From Spirochaetaceae bacterium (GTDB lineage: Bacteria; Spirochaetota; Spirochaetia; Treponematales; Breznakiellaceae), in assembly GCA_031255115.1 (NCBI GenBank), contig JAIRTD010000221.1:1-14963 (forward strand): a DNA stretch of 14,963 nt, given 5' to 3'. Of this stretch, positions 1 to 7,791 are shown piece after piece. The translations under genes were made by a program, and so were the position numbers. The number at the start of each line of letters is the position of its first letter. The stretch's first letter is position 1. The notes below the pieces were generated by a model. That model searched no databases. It worked only from the letters and a program-made list of their open reading frames with translations, and was not told where the DNA came from.

Positions 1-1311
1 CCTGCCCTTGATGCTCTGAATATTTGCGGTGATCTGGTTTATGGCAGCGGCGGTTTCGGTCATGTTACTGGCCAGTTCATTGCCTATGTCAAAGAGGGCC
101 GCTGACTGGTTTTTGATGGTGAGTACCAGGTTTCTGATATTTTCTACCATCACATTAAATATCTTGGCCATATCCCCTATTTCGTCTTTGCGGTTTACAT
201 TTACATGCCTTGTCAAATCCCCTTCGCCAAGGCTGGTAAAGGTTATCGCCATGTTTTTAAGGGGGTTGCTGATAGAACGGGCGATCATAAAAGCCGCGGC
301 GGCTATGCCCAGGAATATTACCGCGCTGATAAGCAGACTGACTTTCAGTATAAAGATTACCGGCGCGTTGATGACCGCCATGGGAACCGCCATGGCCAGC
401 GCCCAGGGAGTGGTGGAGTGTCCTACGGCATAGGGAACGGTGAGTACCCCGTACTCCTGCCTTTTGCCGCCGGTGTAAACGGTGTTTTCAAAATCGTATT
501 CAACGCCCGCTTTGACGGCGCCGACAAGATTGTCCAGATAGGGCCCGGCCATATCCGCCTCGGTTTCGGCCATGGGCTTTCCCAGCCGGGAAGTGTCGAA
601 ATGGGCGACTACCATTCCGGCGTTGCTGAAAGACGCGGCTATGCTGCCTTCGTAGGGCCTGATGTCCGATATCATTTCCTGAATATTGGATATGGCGACA
701 TCAACGCCGGCAACGCCGATGGACTGGCCATTCTTTTTTATGGGAACCACCAGGGAAGCGATCAGTACATCGGCTCCGCCTATGGTGTAGAAAAAGGGCT
801 CCGTCACGGTTTCGTTTCCGGTCCGCATGGCGGGAACATAAAATTCCGCCTCGGGGTCATCATAGCCTTGAGAATACTGTACCTCGGCCCCCCCGTCGGT
901 TCGGGACCAGGTGGGAATGAACCTGCCGCTGGCGTCCGTTCCCTCGGTATTGGCGTATACGGCGTCCATGCCGTCCAGGGCGTTGGGCTCCCAGATGGTC
1001 CAGATGGAGGCCAGTTCGGGATTTTCTATAATCAACTGCCTGAGCAGCGTATTATAGGAAGAACGGCGCTGCGAAACCTCAATTTCCTCAAATCCTTCCA
1101 TTACCTGCGCCAAAGACCGGGCAATACTGAAGTTTGATTCCATCCATACTGAAATCTCGGCGGCTTCTTTTTCCGCCAGGTGATTTGATTCGCTAAAAAC
1201 CAGCGCCGTGGTCTGCCCCCGGACTATAAATAAAATCGTCGTTAAAAGAATGCTGATTCCAACAACGGCAACCGCCGTAATCATGATGATGAGTTTCTTC
1301 CCAATCTTCAC
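1..1311 (-). CDS. Methyl-accepting chemotaxis protein (dCache, HAMP), C-terminus beyond window
   Basis: Transmembrane chemoreceptor. 437 residues are visible before the left edge. The start is GTG, chosen because AAGGAGG (plus strand 1318-1324) sits 6 bases upstream; the next ATG is at residue 10 and has no such site. Seen in order: a short basic N-terminus, TM1 at about 7-30, a periplasmic sensor of about 280 residues, TM2 at about 316-343, then a HAMP domain at about 344-395 (SNPLKNMA near its start, DEIGDMAKIFNVM near its end), followed by the start of the methylated helical bundle. The sensor reads like a double Cache domain (EPFFYTIGGADVLIASLVVP, then GVAGVDVAI). I do not see the R-x-W-Y signature of amino-acid-binding dCache sensors, so the ligand is unknown. 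The signalling tip that contacts CheA/CheW lies outside the window. A promoter of its own lies 55 bases upstream. Confidence 0.93.
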   Translation of the reverse strand, partial: MKIGKKLIIMITAVAVVGISILLTTILFIVRGQTTALVFSESNHLAEKEAAEISVWMESNFSIARSLAQVMEGFEEIEVSQRRSSYNTLLRQLIIENPELASIWTIWEPNALDGMDAVYANTEGTDASGRFIPTWSRTDGGAEVQYSQGYDDPEAEFYVPAMRTGNETVTEPFFYTIGGADVLIASLVVPIKKNGQSIGVAGVDVAISNIQEMISDIRPYEGSIAASFSNAGMVVAHFDTSRLGKPMAETEADMAGPYLDNLVGAVKAGVEYDFENTVYTGGKRQEYGVLTVPYAVGHSTTPWALAMAVPMAVINAPVIFILKVSLLISAVIFLGIAAAAFMIARSISNPLKNMAITFTSLGEGDLTRHVNVNRKDEIGDMAKIFNVMVENIRNLVLTIKNQSAALFDIGNELASNMTETAAAINQITANIQSIKGR

Positions 1312-1365
1312 AACAAACCTCCTTGTACAGCGGAAACCTGATAATTATATTTTTCCTAATTTATT

Positions 1366-1394
1366 ATAATAAACTGGTACTTTAGTATCGTCAA
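1366..1394 (-). promoter_or_regulatory. Sigma-70-type promoter for the chemoreceptor gene
   Basis: On the minus strand TTGACG (1389-1394) is followed after 17 bases by TATTAT (1366-1371), in an AT-rich stretch. This predicts a leader of about 45-50 bases ending at the AAGGAGG site. A TATAAT overlaps the -10 but would need a 20-base spacer. I looked for a flagellar sigma-28 pattern (TAAA, then GCCGATAA) because this is a chemotaxis gene and did not find one. The promoter lies in the 107-base gap after the lipoprotein gene; I see no intrinsic terminator in that gap, so some read-through is possible. Confidence 0.6.
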
Positions 1395-1418
1395 GATTCT
1401 TTTAGCGGTACATCGTTC

Positions 1419-2567
1419 TTACGGAAGTTTCTGTCCGGCTCCTTCCCACCATTTTGAAAAGGTCTGATCGCGCTCGTCAAGATACACCGGTTCGCCTATC
1501 ATGGGAGTTACCAGGTTAAGGCTTTCTTCTTCGTCGGCTTGGGAAATATTGACCAGCGGTTCTTCCCAGGGATGTGTAGAAAGGGTGAATTTTGAATTAT
1601 GTACAGTTAATAGTTTTTTTGCGCGGAGATCCCTGGCGGCCCTGACCACTTCGTCAGGGAGCAGGTGGCTATTGTGCCAGGCGGGATTGTACTGGCCGTT
1701 TTCGAGGAGGGCAAGGTCTATCTCAAAGCGTCTGCCGATTTCGGCAAAGTGGCTGTCATAGCCGCCGTCGCCGCTTATAAAAATATTTCGCTCAGGGGTT
1801 TGCAGCATGAAGGAGGCCCAAAGGGTGGTATTGCGGGAAAAGAGTCCCCGGCCGGAAAAATGACGGGCAGGCAGGCAGTGAACGGTAAAACCCCCTTCCA
1901 GGTGCGCGCTTTCGTTCCAGTCAAGTTCAATGATACGGTCCTTGCTTAAACCCCAGTACTCCAAATGTTCGCCGACTCCCAGGGCGCAGATAACCTTTCC
2001 GACCCGGTCCCGTATTTGTTTTACCGTGTCGTAATCAAGATGATCCCAGTGATCATGGGTAATTAAAAGGTAATCAATATCGGGCAGATCATCGGGTTTA
2101 TAAATGCCGGTTCCCTTAAAAAATTTATTGGCAAAGTAGACCGGCGCGCCCTTGACCAGGACAGGATCAATTACTATACGCATGCCGTCTGTCTGGATAA
2201 AGCAGGAAGAATGACCAAGCCATACAAGGACATCTTCGTCCCGGTCAAAACCCCGTAAATCAGTTTTAACCGTAGGCAGCGCGGTCCTGGGGCGCAGCCC
2301 TTCCCTGCTGCGGAACAGAAACCCGAAGAAGCCCGGCCGCTTTGGCGCTCCGGGCAGGGCAGGCGAAGGAGGGCTCAGGTTCTGAAACCTTCCGTCATGA
2401 TAATTAGGTGAATTTTTTATCCGCTCAAGCCGTTCGCCCCTGGGCGTCCGCCCGAAGCTCGCGCAGGCGCCGCTCATAAGTGTCAACATCAGAATCAGTC
2501 CAACTCCAAAAAAAATTATCTTTACGAGCTTTTTGTTTATGCCCGGTAAAATACATGTACGCTTCAT
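1419..2567 (-). CDS. NAPE-PLD/RomA-like metallo-beta-lactamase-fold lipoprotein
   Basis: Predicted zinc-dependent hydrolase of 382 residues anchored as a lipoprotein. The N-terminus has a basic start, a hydrophobic stretch at about 14-31, and MSGAC with Cys35 as a relaxed spirochaete-like lipobox. The metallo-beta-lactamase domain starts at about 113 (WLGHSSCF). It carries the metal motif HDHWDH (H171, H173, D175, H176), H236 in PARHFSGRG, D267 in SGDGGY and H323 near the C-terminus. This pattern and the PARHFSGRGLFSRNTTLWAS stretch match the N-acyl-phosphatidylethanolamine phospholipase D (COG2220) branch. The start is ATG two bases after the pssA stop with no clear Shine-Dalgarno, so translation is probably coupled to pssA. 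A longer open frame upstream overlaps pssA and lacks a signal peptide at its N-terminus. Substrate is not proven; the PE-synthesis neighbours make a phospholipid or N-acyl-PE plausible. Confidence 0.85.
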   Translation of the reverse strand: MKRTCILPGINKKLVKIIFFGVGLILMLTLMSGACASFGRTPRGERLERIKNSPNYHDGRFQNLSPPSPALPGAPKRPGFFGFLFRSREGLRPRTALPTVKTDLRGFDRDEDVLVWLGHSSCFIQTDGMRIVIDPVLVKGAPVYFANKFFKGTGIYKPDDLPDIDYLLITHDHWDHLDYDTVKQIRDRVGKVICALGVGEHLEYWGLSKDRIIELDWNESAHLEGGFTVHCLPARHFSGRGLFSRNTTLWASFMLQTPERNIFISGDGGYDSHFAEIGRRFEIDLALLENGQYNPAWHNSHLLPDEVVRAARDLRAKKLLTVHNSKFTLSTHPWEEPLVNISQADEEESLNLVTPMIGEPVYLDERDQTFSKWWEGAGQKLP

Positions 2568-2569
2568 TA

Positions 2570-3526
2570 TTATACAGTCTTTGCCCGGACTTTTGTCCGG
2601 TAATTTTTTATCCACCCAATCAGGGCGCGGCCCAGGCCGTAAATGGCAAAGCCCCAAAAACAGAGAACCATGCCGAGCTGTATGTTCCATACAACAAGGA
2701 GGCACATAAAGACGAGCAGCACAAAGGGGGCAAAGGTTTTCTTTCCGGTGAACAGTCGGTTCGCGGCATGGGGGTAGTAGATACGGGTAACCATGAGTAC
2801 GCCGCTGGCAAGCGCGGCAAGGGGAAGCAGCCACATGGTCAGCCCCATCAAAAACTCGTACAGGGCGGGCAGTCTTTCGGAAATACGGGGAAGAAAATTT
2901 TCCCTAAAGATAATAAGGCTGACCACGACTCCCGCCGCGGCCGGAGAGGGCAAGCCGGCAAAGCTCTTGTGGGCGGCGTCATCGGTGTCGTTTTCTACAT
3001 TGAAACGGGCAAGCCGTATCACCGCGCAGAGGACGTAAAACAGGGCGATAAAAAGAAGCCAGCGCCCGGCCTGCGCTATGAGCCACAGCCTCCAACTCAA
3101 GGACGCTTCGCCGGCAGAAGATACCCGCCAGGAAAAAACCTCAACGCCCAAAGCGGCTTCCATTACCTTGAGCATGAGAAAGGCAGGGGCGATGCCGAAG
3201 CTGATAACATCGGAAAGGCTGTCAAGCTGGCCGCCGAAACTTGACGCGGCGCCGCTCCACCGCGCCACCTGGCCGTCAAGCATATCGGCTATCATGGCAA
3301 AGATAATCATATACCCGGCCAGGGCCAGAAACGACAGATCGGCCCTGCGGAAGCGCGATACCTGGAGAAAGACCTGGAGGCCCCGGCTGGCAAACGCAAT
3401 CGACAAAAAGCCGCAGACGGCGTTTATCAGCGTAACAGTGGCCGGCAGTACCGCAATGTACTTGAGCCGCCTTCTTTTGCGGAGAACAATTTCTCTGCCG
3501 TGTTCTGTGCTTTTTCCCTGTTCCAT
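2570..3526 (-). CDS. pssA: CDP-diacylglycerol-serine O-phosphatidyltransferase (PS synthase)
   Basis: Integral membrane enzyme, 318 residues, that makes phosphatidylserine from CDP-diacylglycerol and serine, the step before PS decarboxylation to PE. The CDP-alcohol phosphotransferase motif is complete: D81, D84-G85, A88-R89, G98, D102 and D106, with the exact spacing DGxxARx8Gx3Dx3D. RLARFN (171-176) and FAGLPSPAAAG (189-199) are typical of the type II PssA family. Several hydrophobic segments follow (about 150-175, 195-207, 225-247, 265-298). The C-terminal extension after about 255 makes it somewhat longer than minimal family members. The ATG is separated from the psd stop codon by a single base (TAATATG), which argues for translational coupling with the upstream decarboxylase gene. 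Confidence 0.93.
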   Translation of the reverse strand: MEQGKSTEHGREIVLRKRRRLKYIAVLPATVTLINAVCGFLSIAFASRGLQVFLQVSRFRRADLSFLALAGYMIIFAMIADMLDGQVARWSGAASSFGGQLDSLSDVISFGIAPAFLMLKVMEAALGVEVFSWRVSSAGEASLSWRLWLIAQAGRWLLFIALFYVLCAVIRLARFNVENDTDDAAHKSFAGLPSPAAAGVVVSLIIFRENFLPRISERLPALYEFLMGLTMWLLPLAALASGVLMVTRIYYPHAANRLFTGKKTFAPFVLLVFMCLLVVWNIQLGMVLCFWGFAIYGLGRALIGWIKNYRTKVRAKTV

Positions 3527-3527
3527 A

Positions 3528-4784
3528 TTACCGGTACCTTATAAGCGGAGTAAGTCCTGCCCGCACAGAATCGCCGACCCCGACGGCTACTTCGTACTTG
3601 TCCGGTTCCGACGCCGGAATATACAACTCTGTGCGGGAACCGAATTTTATCATGCCGAAAAGTTCTCCCTGGCGCAGTTCGTCCGTTTCTTTTGTCCTGC
3701 AGACAATGTGCCTGGCAATGGCGCCGCTTATCTGCCGCACCAAAAGACAGGAACACGGTTCGGCAAGGCGGGTCATAAGAATAGTATTTGACTCGTTCAC
3801 CCTGGTTGATTCCGGGGACCGGGCATCCTTAAACTTTCCCCTGGTATAGGTGATTTTTTCTATTCTGGCCGAGCAGGGCGCGCGGTTCAAATGTACATTA
3901 AAAATGCTTAAAAATATACCTATTCTGAGGGCCTGTCCAAGCGCGCCGGTGTCAACAACGCTGATATCCGTTATCCGTCCGTCAGCCGGAGAAAGCAGTA
4001 TTGATTCATCCTGAATGATCTTGCGCGCAGGGTTGCGGAAAAATGAAAGCATCCATAACAAAACCAAAAGGAAAACCGCTTCCAGGGGAATGAGCCAGAA
4101 CGCGGGGTAAAAGATACGAGCCAGAACAACCATGCAGAGCGCGGCAAGGGCGGGAAAGACCAGCACCTGGGGAAGTCCGTAGCGCGTCAGGGGAATACGC
4201 AGGCCGCGCTTTACCATAAACCGGACGCCAAGCGCCACGACGGCTACGCCGAGCAGGGCAAACAAGAGCAGGCCCGCTATGTGGAAGGGATTTTTCACAT
4301 CTTCACCAAAACAGTAAACCAGAAAAAACAGGGTATTCACGCTGATAGCCGCGGCGATAATATCATAGAAGGCAAAGCGCCGCAGCGGCAGGGAGAGAAA
4401 CCCTGAAGCCATAAAGAGGGTATTCCGCATACCCAGGGGAATAAAACGGCACACAATAAACGCCAGCATGCCGTTCTTGTCGAGATAATGCCTTACCCGG
4501 TCAAGGTTTTCCGGACAAAGAAGGGCCGAGGCGAATTTGACCTTTACCACGCCCTTCCGTATGAGGACTCCTATAAAAAAAGACGTAAAATCGCTTATGA
4601 TCACGCCTGAGTAAATCGCCAGAAGACTGGGAACAAAGAGTTCGGGCGCTCCCCTGGAAACCAGAGCGCCGGTGATGATGACAATATCTTCTGATATGGG
4701 CACATTGAGTCCCGCAAGGAGCAGTCCGGCAAAAGCCGCAGCAGGGAAAAAATGCACATACCGGACAAGAAAATCAAAACCCAT
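3528..4784 (-). CDS. psd: Fusion of DedA/VTT membrane domain with phosphatidylserine decarboxylase
   Basis: 418 residues with two parts. Residues about 1-190 form a DedA/VTT-type polytopic domain: SEDIVIITGA at 31-40, the arginine signature R113-FIPLGM-R120-N with ASGF just after, and further membrane segments to about 190. After two hydrophobic segments (about 205-222 and 230-247) comes a short-type phosphatidylserine decarboxylase: FFRNPAR (248-254), LSPADGRI (264-271), NVHLNRAP (296-303), ARHIVCR (357-363) and GMIKFGSR with the Gly382-Ser383 self-cleavage site that creates the pyruvoyl group. The decarboxylase converts PS to PE. DedA proteins are implicated in moving lipids across the bilayer, so the fusion would couple synthesis to PE redistribution (inference). 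The ATG at 4784 fits the start of the membrane domain. A start at 4895 is possible in frame, but it would put the promoter inside the gene and adds an unlikely leader. No strong Shine-Dalgarno is seen. Confidence 0.9.
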   Translation of the reverse strand: MGFDFLVRYVHFFPAAAFAGLLLAGLNVPISEDIVIITGALVSRGAPELFVPSLLAIYSGVIISDFTSFFIGVLIRKGVVKVKFASALLCPENLDRVRHYLDKNGMLAFIVCRFIPLGMRNTLFMASGFLSLPLRRFAFYDIIAAAISVNTLFFLVYCFGEDVKNPFHIAGLLLFALLGVAVVALGVRFMVKRGLRIPLTRYGLPQVLVFPALAALCMVVLARIFYPAFWLIPLEAVFLLVLLWMLSFFRNPARKIIQDESILLSPADGRITDISVVDTGALGQALRIGIFLSIFNVHLNRAPCSARIEKITYTRGKFKDARSPESTRVNESNTILMTRLAEPCSCLLVRQISGAIARHIVCRTKETDELRQGELFGMIKFGSRTELYIPASEPDKYEVAVGVGDSVRAGLTPLIRYR

Positions 4785-4791
4785 AGCGCCT

Positions 4792-4821
4792 AGTATACCG
4801 CCGAAAGAAAATAAATTGCAA
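4792..4821 (-). promoter_or_regulatory. Promoter of the psd-pssA-lipoprotein operon, possibly leaderless
   Basis: On the minus strand TTGCAA (4816-4821) is followed after 18 bases by TATACT (4792-4797). The region upstream is AT-rich and lies after the argH terminator. Only 7 bases separate the -10 from the ATG at 4784. Transcription should therefore begin at or within a base or two of the start codon, giving a leaderless message. This agrees with the absence of a convincing ribosome binding site. Confidence 0.55.
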
Positions 4822-4931
4822 TTAAAAAAATACCAATCATGGCGGACTAATGAAGCTTTTGCGAATGAAGCACCAGGAAAAAGGCCCCCGGACATTACTG
4901 CCCGGCTGTGGCAATGCCCTGCCCGCGCGCG

Positions 4932-4957
4932 AAAAAAGGCGCCTGAGATTCAGCGCC
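4932..4957 (-). terminator. Rho-independent terminator overlapping the argH stop codon
   Basis: Read on the minus strand: GGCGC-TGA, loop ATC, TCA-G-GCGCC, then six T. The stem has eight pairs with one bulged base, and the T run is directly attached. The TGA in the left arm is the argH stop codon itself, so the hairpin begins inside the last codons. It should end the argGH transcript and insulate it from the psd operon. Confidence 0.8.
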
Positions 4958-6356
4958 GGGCAAGTTTGCCGCGGAGCACGGCTATCTGCCGCTTTACTTC
5001 CGAAGGCGCGGGGCCGCCGGGGAGACTGCGGGCCGCCACGCAGGAAGCGGGTTTTATTGCCTCATAAAGATCGGCCTCGAAAAGGGGCGAGCGGCTTTTT
5101 AGCTCCGCAAGGCTGCGGCTGGCTATGCCCCGCTGTCCGGCGGCAATACAGTCCCTGACAATAAGGGCAACCGCCTCATGGGCCCTGCGGAAGGGAAGCC
5201 CCTTGCGCACCAGGTATTCCGCCGCGTCGGTGGCCTCAAGGAAACCGCCTTCAAGGGCTGCTTCCATACGCCCGGTATTGAATTCAAGCTGCTTCATCAT
5301 GCCGCTAAAGATACCAAGGCATTGGGAAACCGTATCGAGGCTGTCAAAAAGGGCCTCTTTATCTTCCTGGAGGTCCTTGTCATAGGCATAGGGAAGGCCC
5401 TTGAGCAGGACGAGCAGGGTCATAAGATTGCCGCCCGTTCTTCCGGCCTTGCCCCTGACAAGTTCGGCGAAATCAGGATTCTTTTTTTGGGGCATGATGG
5501 ACGAACCGGTACTCCACGCATCGGCCATAGTGATGAATTTGAATTCCTCGCTGGCCCAGATAACCAGGTCCTCGCAGAAGCGGGAAAGGTGGGTCATGGT
5601 TATGGCCGCCGCCGCGGCAAGTTCCAGGGCAAAGTCCCGGTCGGCAACTGAGTCCATCGCGTTAAGGGTCGGTTCAGGAAAACCCAGGGACAGAGCAACT
5701 GAATTCCGGTCAAGGGGAAGGGAAGACCCCGCCAGGGCCCCGGAACCAAGGGGACACTGGTCAAGCCGCTTTAAGGCATCCTCAAAACGGCCAAGGTCCC
5801 GTTCAAGGCCGCAGGCCCAGGCGCACAGGTGGTGGCCCAGGGTAAGCGGCTGGGCCCGCTGGAGATGGGTATAGCCCGGCATGACAGCGCCTGAATGCTT
5901 TTCGGCAAGCTCAAGCAGGGTGTTTATGGCCTGGGTAAGGACCGCGCAGAGATGGGGAAGCGTCCGTTTGAGATAAAGCCGCACATCAAGGGCAACCTGG
6001 TCGTTCCGGCTCCTCCCCGCGTGGACCATACGGCCCTCATCCCCCAGCCGGGAAGTGAGAATTCCTTCTATAAAAGAATGAATATCCTCGGCATCTTCGT
6101 CAATAACAAGGGAACCTGATTCGAGCTCTCCGGCTATGCGTTCCAGTTCGGCGTCCAGAGCGGACGCGGTTTCGCTTGTAATAATGCCCTGCCTGCCAAG
6201 CATGGCCACATGGGCGCGGCTTCCCCGTATGTCGTCCTGGGCAAGAACCTTGTCAACGCCTATTGAAGCCTGAAAAGCAAAGGCTTCTCTGCCGGGCTTT
6301 TCCGAAAGCCGCCCTGCCCAGAGTACCGAAGCTTCCTGCTGCTCTGTCCCTTTCAT
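4950..6356 (-). CDS. argH: Argininosuccinate lyase
   Basis: 468 residues, normal length for the family. It splits argininosuccinate into arginine and fumarate, the last step of arginine synthesis. Signatures are present in order: SRNDQVALD (116-124), GYTHLQRAQP (161-170) and the superfamily loop GSSIMPQKKNPD (284-295) with the catalytic serine. The family core begins at about residue 11 (VLWAGRLSEKPG). The first ten residues, MKGTEQQEAS, come partly from the last copy of a 17-bp tandem repeat that fills the space after argG. The ATG at 6356 is the final start codon of that repeat chain, with AAGGGGA seven bases upstream, and it overlaps the TGA of the preceding mini-ORF. It is co-transcribed with argG and ends in an intrinsic terminator. 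Confidence 0.96.
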   Translation of the reverse strand: MKGTEQQEASVLWAGRLSEKPGREAFAFQASIGVDKVLAQDDIRGSRAHVAMLGRQGIITSETASALDAELERIAGELESGSLVIDEDAEDIHSFIEGILTSRLGDEGRMVHAGRSRNDQVALDVRLYLKRTLPHLCAVLTQAINTLLELAEKHSGAVMPGYTHLQRAQPLTLGHHLCAWACGLERDLGRFEDALKRLDQCPLGSGALAGSSLPLDRNSVALSLGFPEPTLNAMDSVADRDFALELAAAAAITMTHLSRFCEDLVIWASEEFKFITMADAWSTGSSIMPQKKNPDFAELVRGKAGRTGGNLMTLLVLLKGLPYAYDKDLQEDKEALFDSLDTVSQCLGIFSGMMKQLEFNTGRMEAALEGGFLEATDAAEYLVRKGLPFRRAHEAVALIVRDCIAAGQRGIASRSLAELKSRSPLFEADLYEAIKPASCVAARSLPGGPAPSEVKRQIAVLRGKLARR

Positions 6357-6506
6357 AGCTCTGTCCCCTTCACGGCTCTGTCCCTTTCATAGCTCTGTCC
6401 CTCTTATGACTCTGTTCCTTTCATGGCTCTGTTCCCCAGCCCTGTCCCCTTCATAGCTCTGTCCCCGTTCTGCCCTTCACAGCTCTGTCCCCGTTCTGCC
6501 CACACC
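6341..6506 (-). repeat. 17-bp tandem repeat forming a chain of overlapping mini-ORFs before argH
   Basis: Minus-strand consensus TATGAAAGGGACAGAGC. There are about nine units: seven 17-mers or close variants, one shortened to 13, and two lengthened to 25-26 by an internal insertion of about nine bases. The array covers the whole argG-argH gap and the first codons of argH. Each unit contains a purine-rich GGGGA/AGGGA and a start codon 7 bases later. Reading gives GTG 6503 to TGA 6477, GTG 6480 to TGA 6451, ATG 6454 to TAA 6404, ATG 6390 to TGA 6370, and GTG 6373 to TGA 6353, then argH ATG 6356. Four of the five junctions are 4-base RTGA overlaps. The short peptides are variants of MKGTEL. Confidence 0.9.
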
Positions 6507-7736
6507 TTACTTTTTGGAGTTTTTTGGGCCGGGAGAGGCTTCGTTTTCCATTAAGGCCCTGACCAGCACGGGGAGGCCGTATAGTTTGATAAAACCTTTG
6601 GCGTCGGCGTGGTTGTACAATTCGCCGGTGGTAAAACTCGCTATGCTGGCGTTGTACAGTGAGTAGGGAGACTTGACGCCCGCCGAGCGTATGGAACCTT
6701 TGTAGAGCTTGAGTTTTACGCTGCCGCTGACAGTTTTCTGGGTTATGTCAACAAAGGCGGAAAGGGCTTCCCTGAGGGGGGTAAACCAGAGGCCGCCGTA
6801 AATCAGTTCGGCCATTTTCTGCCCGGCAAGCTGCTTAAAGGCATAGGTTTCGCGGTCAAGGCAGATGTGTTCCAGTTCCTGATGAGCGTAGTACAGTATG
6901 CTGCCCCCGGGAGTCTCATACACGCCCCGGCTCTTCATTCCGACCACCCGGTTTTCGACCAGGTCTACAAGGCCAACGCCATGAGCGCCGCCCAGGACAT
7001 TAAGGGTCTTGATGAGGCTTACGCCGTCAAGTTTTTTGCCGTTGACCGATATGGGGATGCCTTTTTCAAATTCAATTTCGACATATTCTCCTTTGCCGGG
7101 TGCTTTTTCGGGCGGAACCGTCATCTTGAGCATGTGGGAAAGATCCGGCTCGTTGGCCGGGTCCTCAAGTTCGAGTCCTTCATGGGAAACGTGCCAGAGA
7201 TTGTCGTCTCTGCTGTAGGAATCCTTTTTTTTCATCGGGACAGGAATATTCCGCCGTTTTAGGTAGCGTATTTCTTCTTCCCGGCTCTTGAGTTTCCAGG
7301 TCCGCCAGGGGGCGATGATTTCGAGATCTGGTGCCAGGGCCATAACGCCCAGATCAAAACGGACCTGGTCATTGCCCTTGCCGGTAGCGCCGTGGGCAAT
7401 CGCCTGGGCCTTGACCCTGCGGGCTTCGTTGACAAGAACCTTGGCAATCAGGGGCCGGGCGGTCGAAGTCCCCAAAAGGTATTTGTCCTCATACAGGGCA
7501 TTGGCCTTGAGAGCGGGCCAGACATATTCTTCGACATATTCTTTTTTTACATCAGCGACAACACATTCCGCCGCGCCGGTATCCAGGGCCCGCTGCTTGA
7601 TTGTTTTCCAGTCAGCCTCCTGCCCCACATCCACACAAACCGCCGTAATATCGCAGTCATGATTTTCTTTAAGCCAGGGAATAATCACCGTGGTATCAAG
7701 TCCGCCTGAATACGCCAGGACCACTTTCTTCTTCAT
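6507..7736 (-). CDS. argG: Argininosuccinate synthase
   Basis: 409 residues. It joins citrulline and aspartate with ATP to form argininosuccinate. The N-terminal PP-loop AYSGGLDT is at 8-15. Further family stretches include [12 protein letters not shown] and [18 protein letters not shown]; the C-terminus KNSKK is basic. The ATG at 7736 was chosen because AAGGAG (7743-7748) lies 6 bases upstream and the PP-loop is at the usual distance. An ATG 21 bases further upstream is in frame but would place the start before that site. It is the first gene of the argG-argH unit, preceded by a 215-base control region with promoter, palindrome and terminator-like hairpin. Confidence 0.97.
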   Translation of the reverse strand: MKKKVVLAYSGGLDTTVIIPWLKENHDCDITAVCVDVGQEADWKTIKQRALDTGAAECVVADVKKEYVEEYVWPALKANALYEDKYLLGTSTARPLIAKVLVNEARRVKAQAIAHGATGKGNDQVRFDLGVMALAPDLEIIAPWRTWKLKSREEEIRYLKRRNIPVPMKKKDSYSRDDNLWHVSHEGLELEDPANEPDLSHMLKMTVPPEKAPGKGEYVEIEFEKGIPISVNGKKLDGVSLIKTLNVLGGAHGVGLVDLVENRVVGMKSRGVYETPGGSILYYAHQELEHICLDRETYAFKQLAGQKMAELIYGGLWFTPLREALSAFVDITQKTVSGSVKLKLYKGSIRSAGVKSPYSLYNASIASFTTGELYNHADAKGFIKLYGLPVLVRALMENEASPGPKNSKK

Positions 7737-7791
7737 GGAACACTCCTTGAGAGGCATTATGGCTTATGCCGCGCCCTTAGGCAAGAAGCGC

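Noticed and set aside
205..1137. A 310-codon open frame on the plus strand opposite the chemoreceptor gene
   Set aside because: It is antisense to a clear dCache receptor, has no ribosome binding site, and its translation is low-complexity Gly/His/Arg-rich text without a recognisable domain.
1325..1400. A flagellar sigma-28 promoter for the chemoreceptor
   Set aside because: TAAA is present but no GCCGATAA-like box follows at the right distance; a sigma-70 pattern fits better.
2568..2834. A longer N-terminus for the metallo-beta-lactamase lipoprotein
   Set aside because: It would overlap pssA widely, and it would bury the lipoprotein signal peptide that begins at the ATG at 2567.
2480..3244. 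A 254-codon open frame on the plus strand opposite pssA
   Set aside because: It is opposite the CDP-alcohol phosphotransferase motif region of a clear enzyme and encodes an unstructured Lys/Gly-rich peptide with no start signal.
6341..6506. The tandem array as a CRISPR
   Set aside because: Units are contiguous 17-mers with no unique spacers, the array overlaps the start of argH and no cas genes are nearby.
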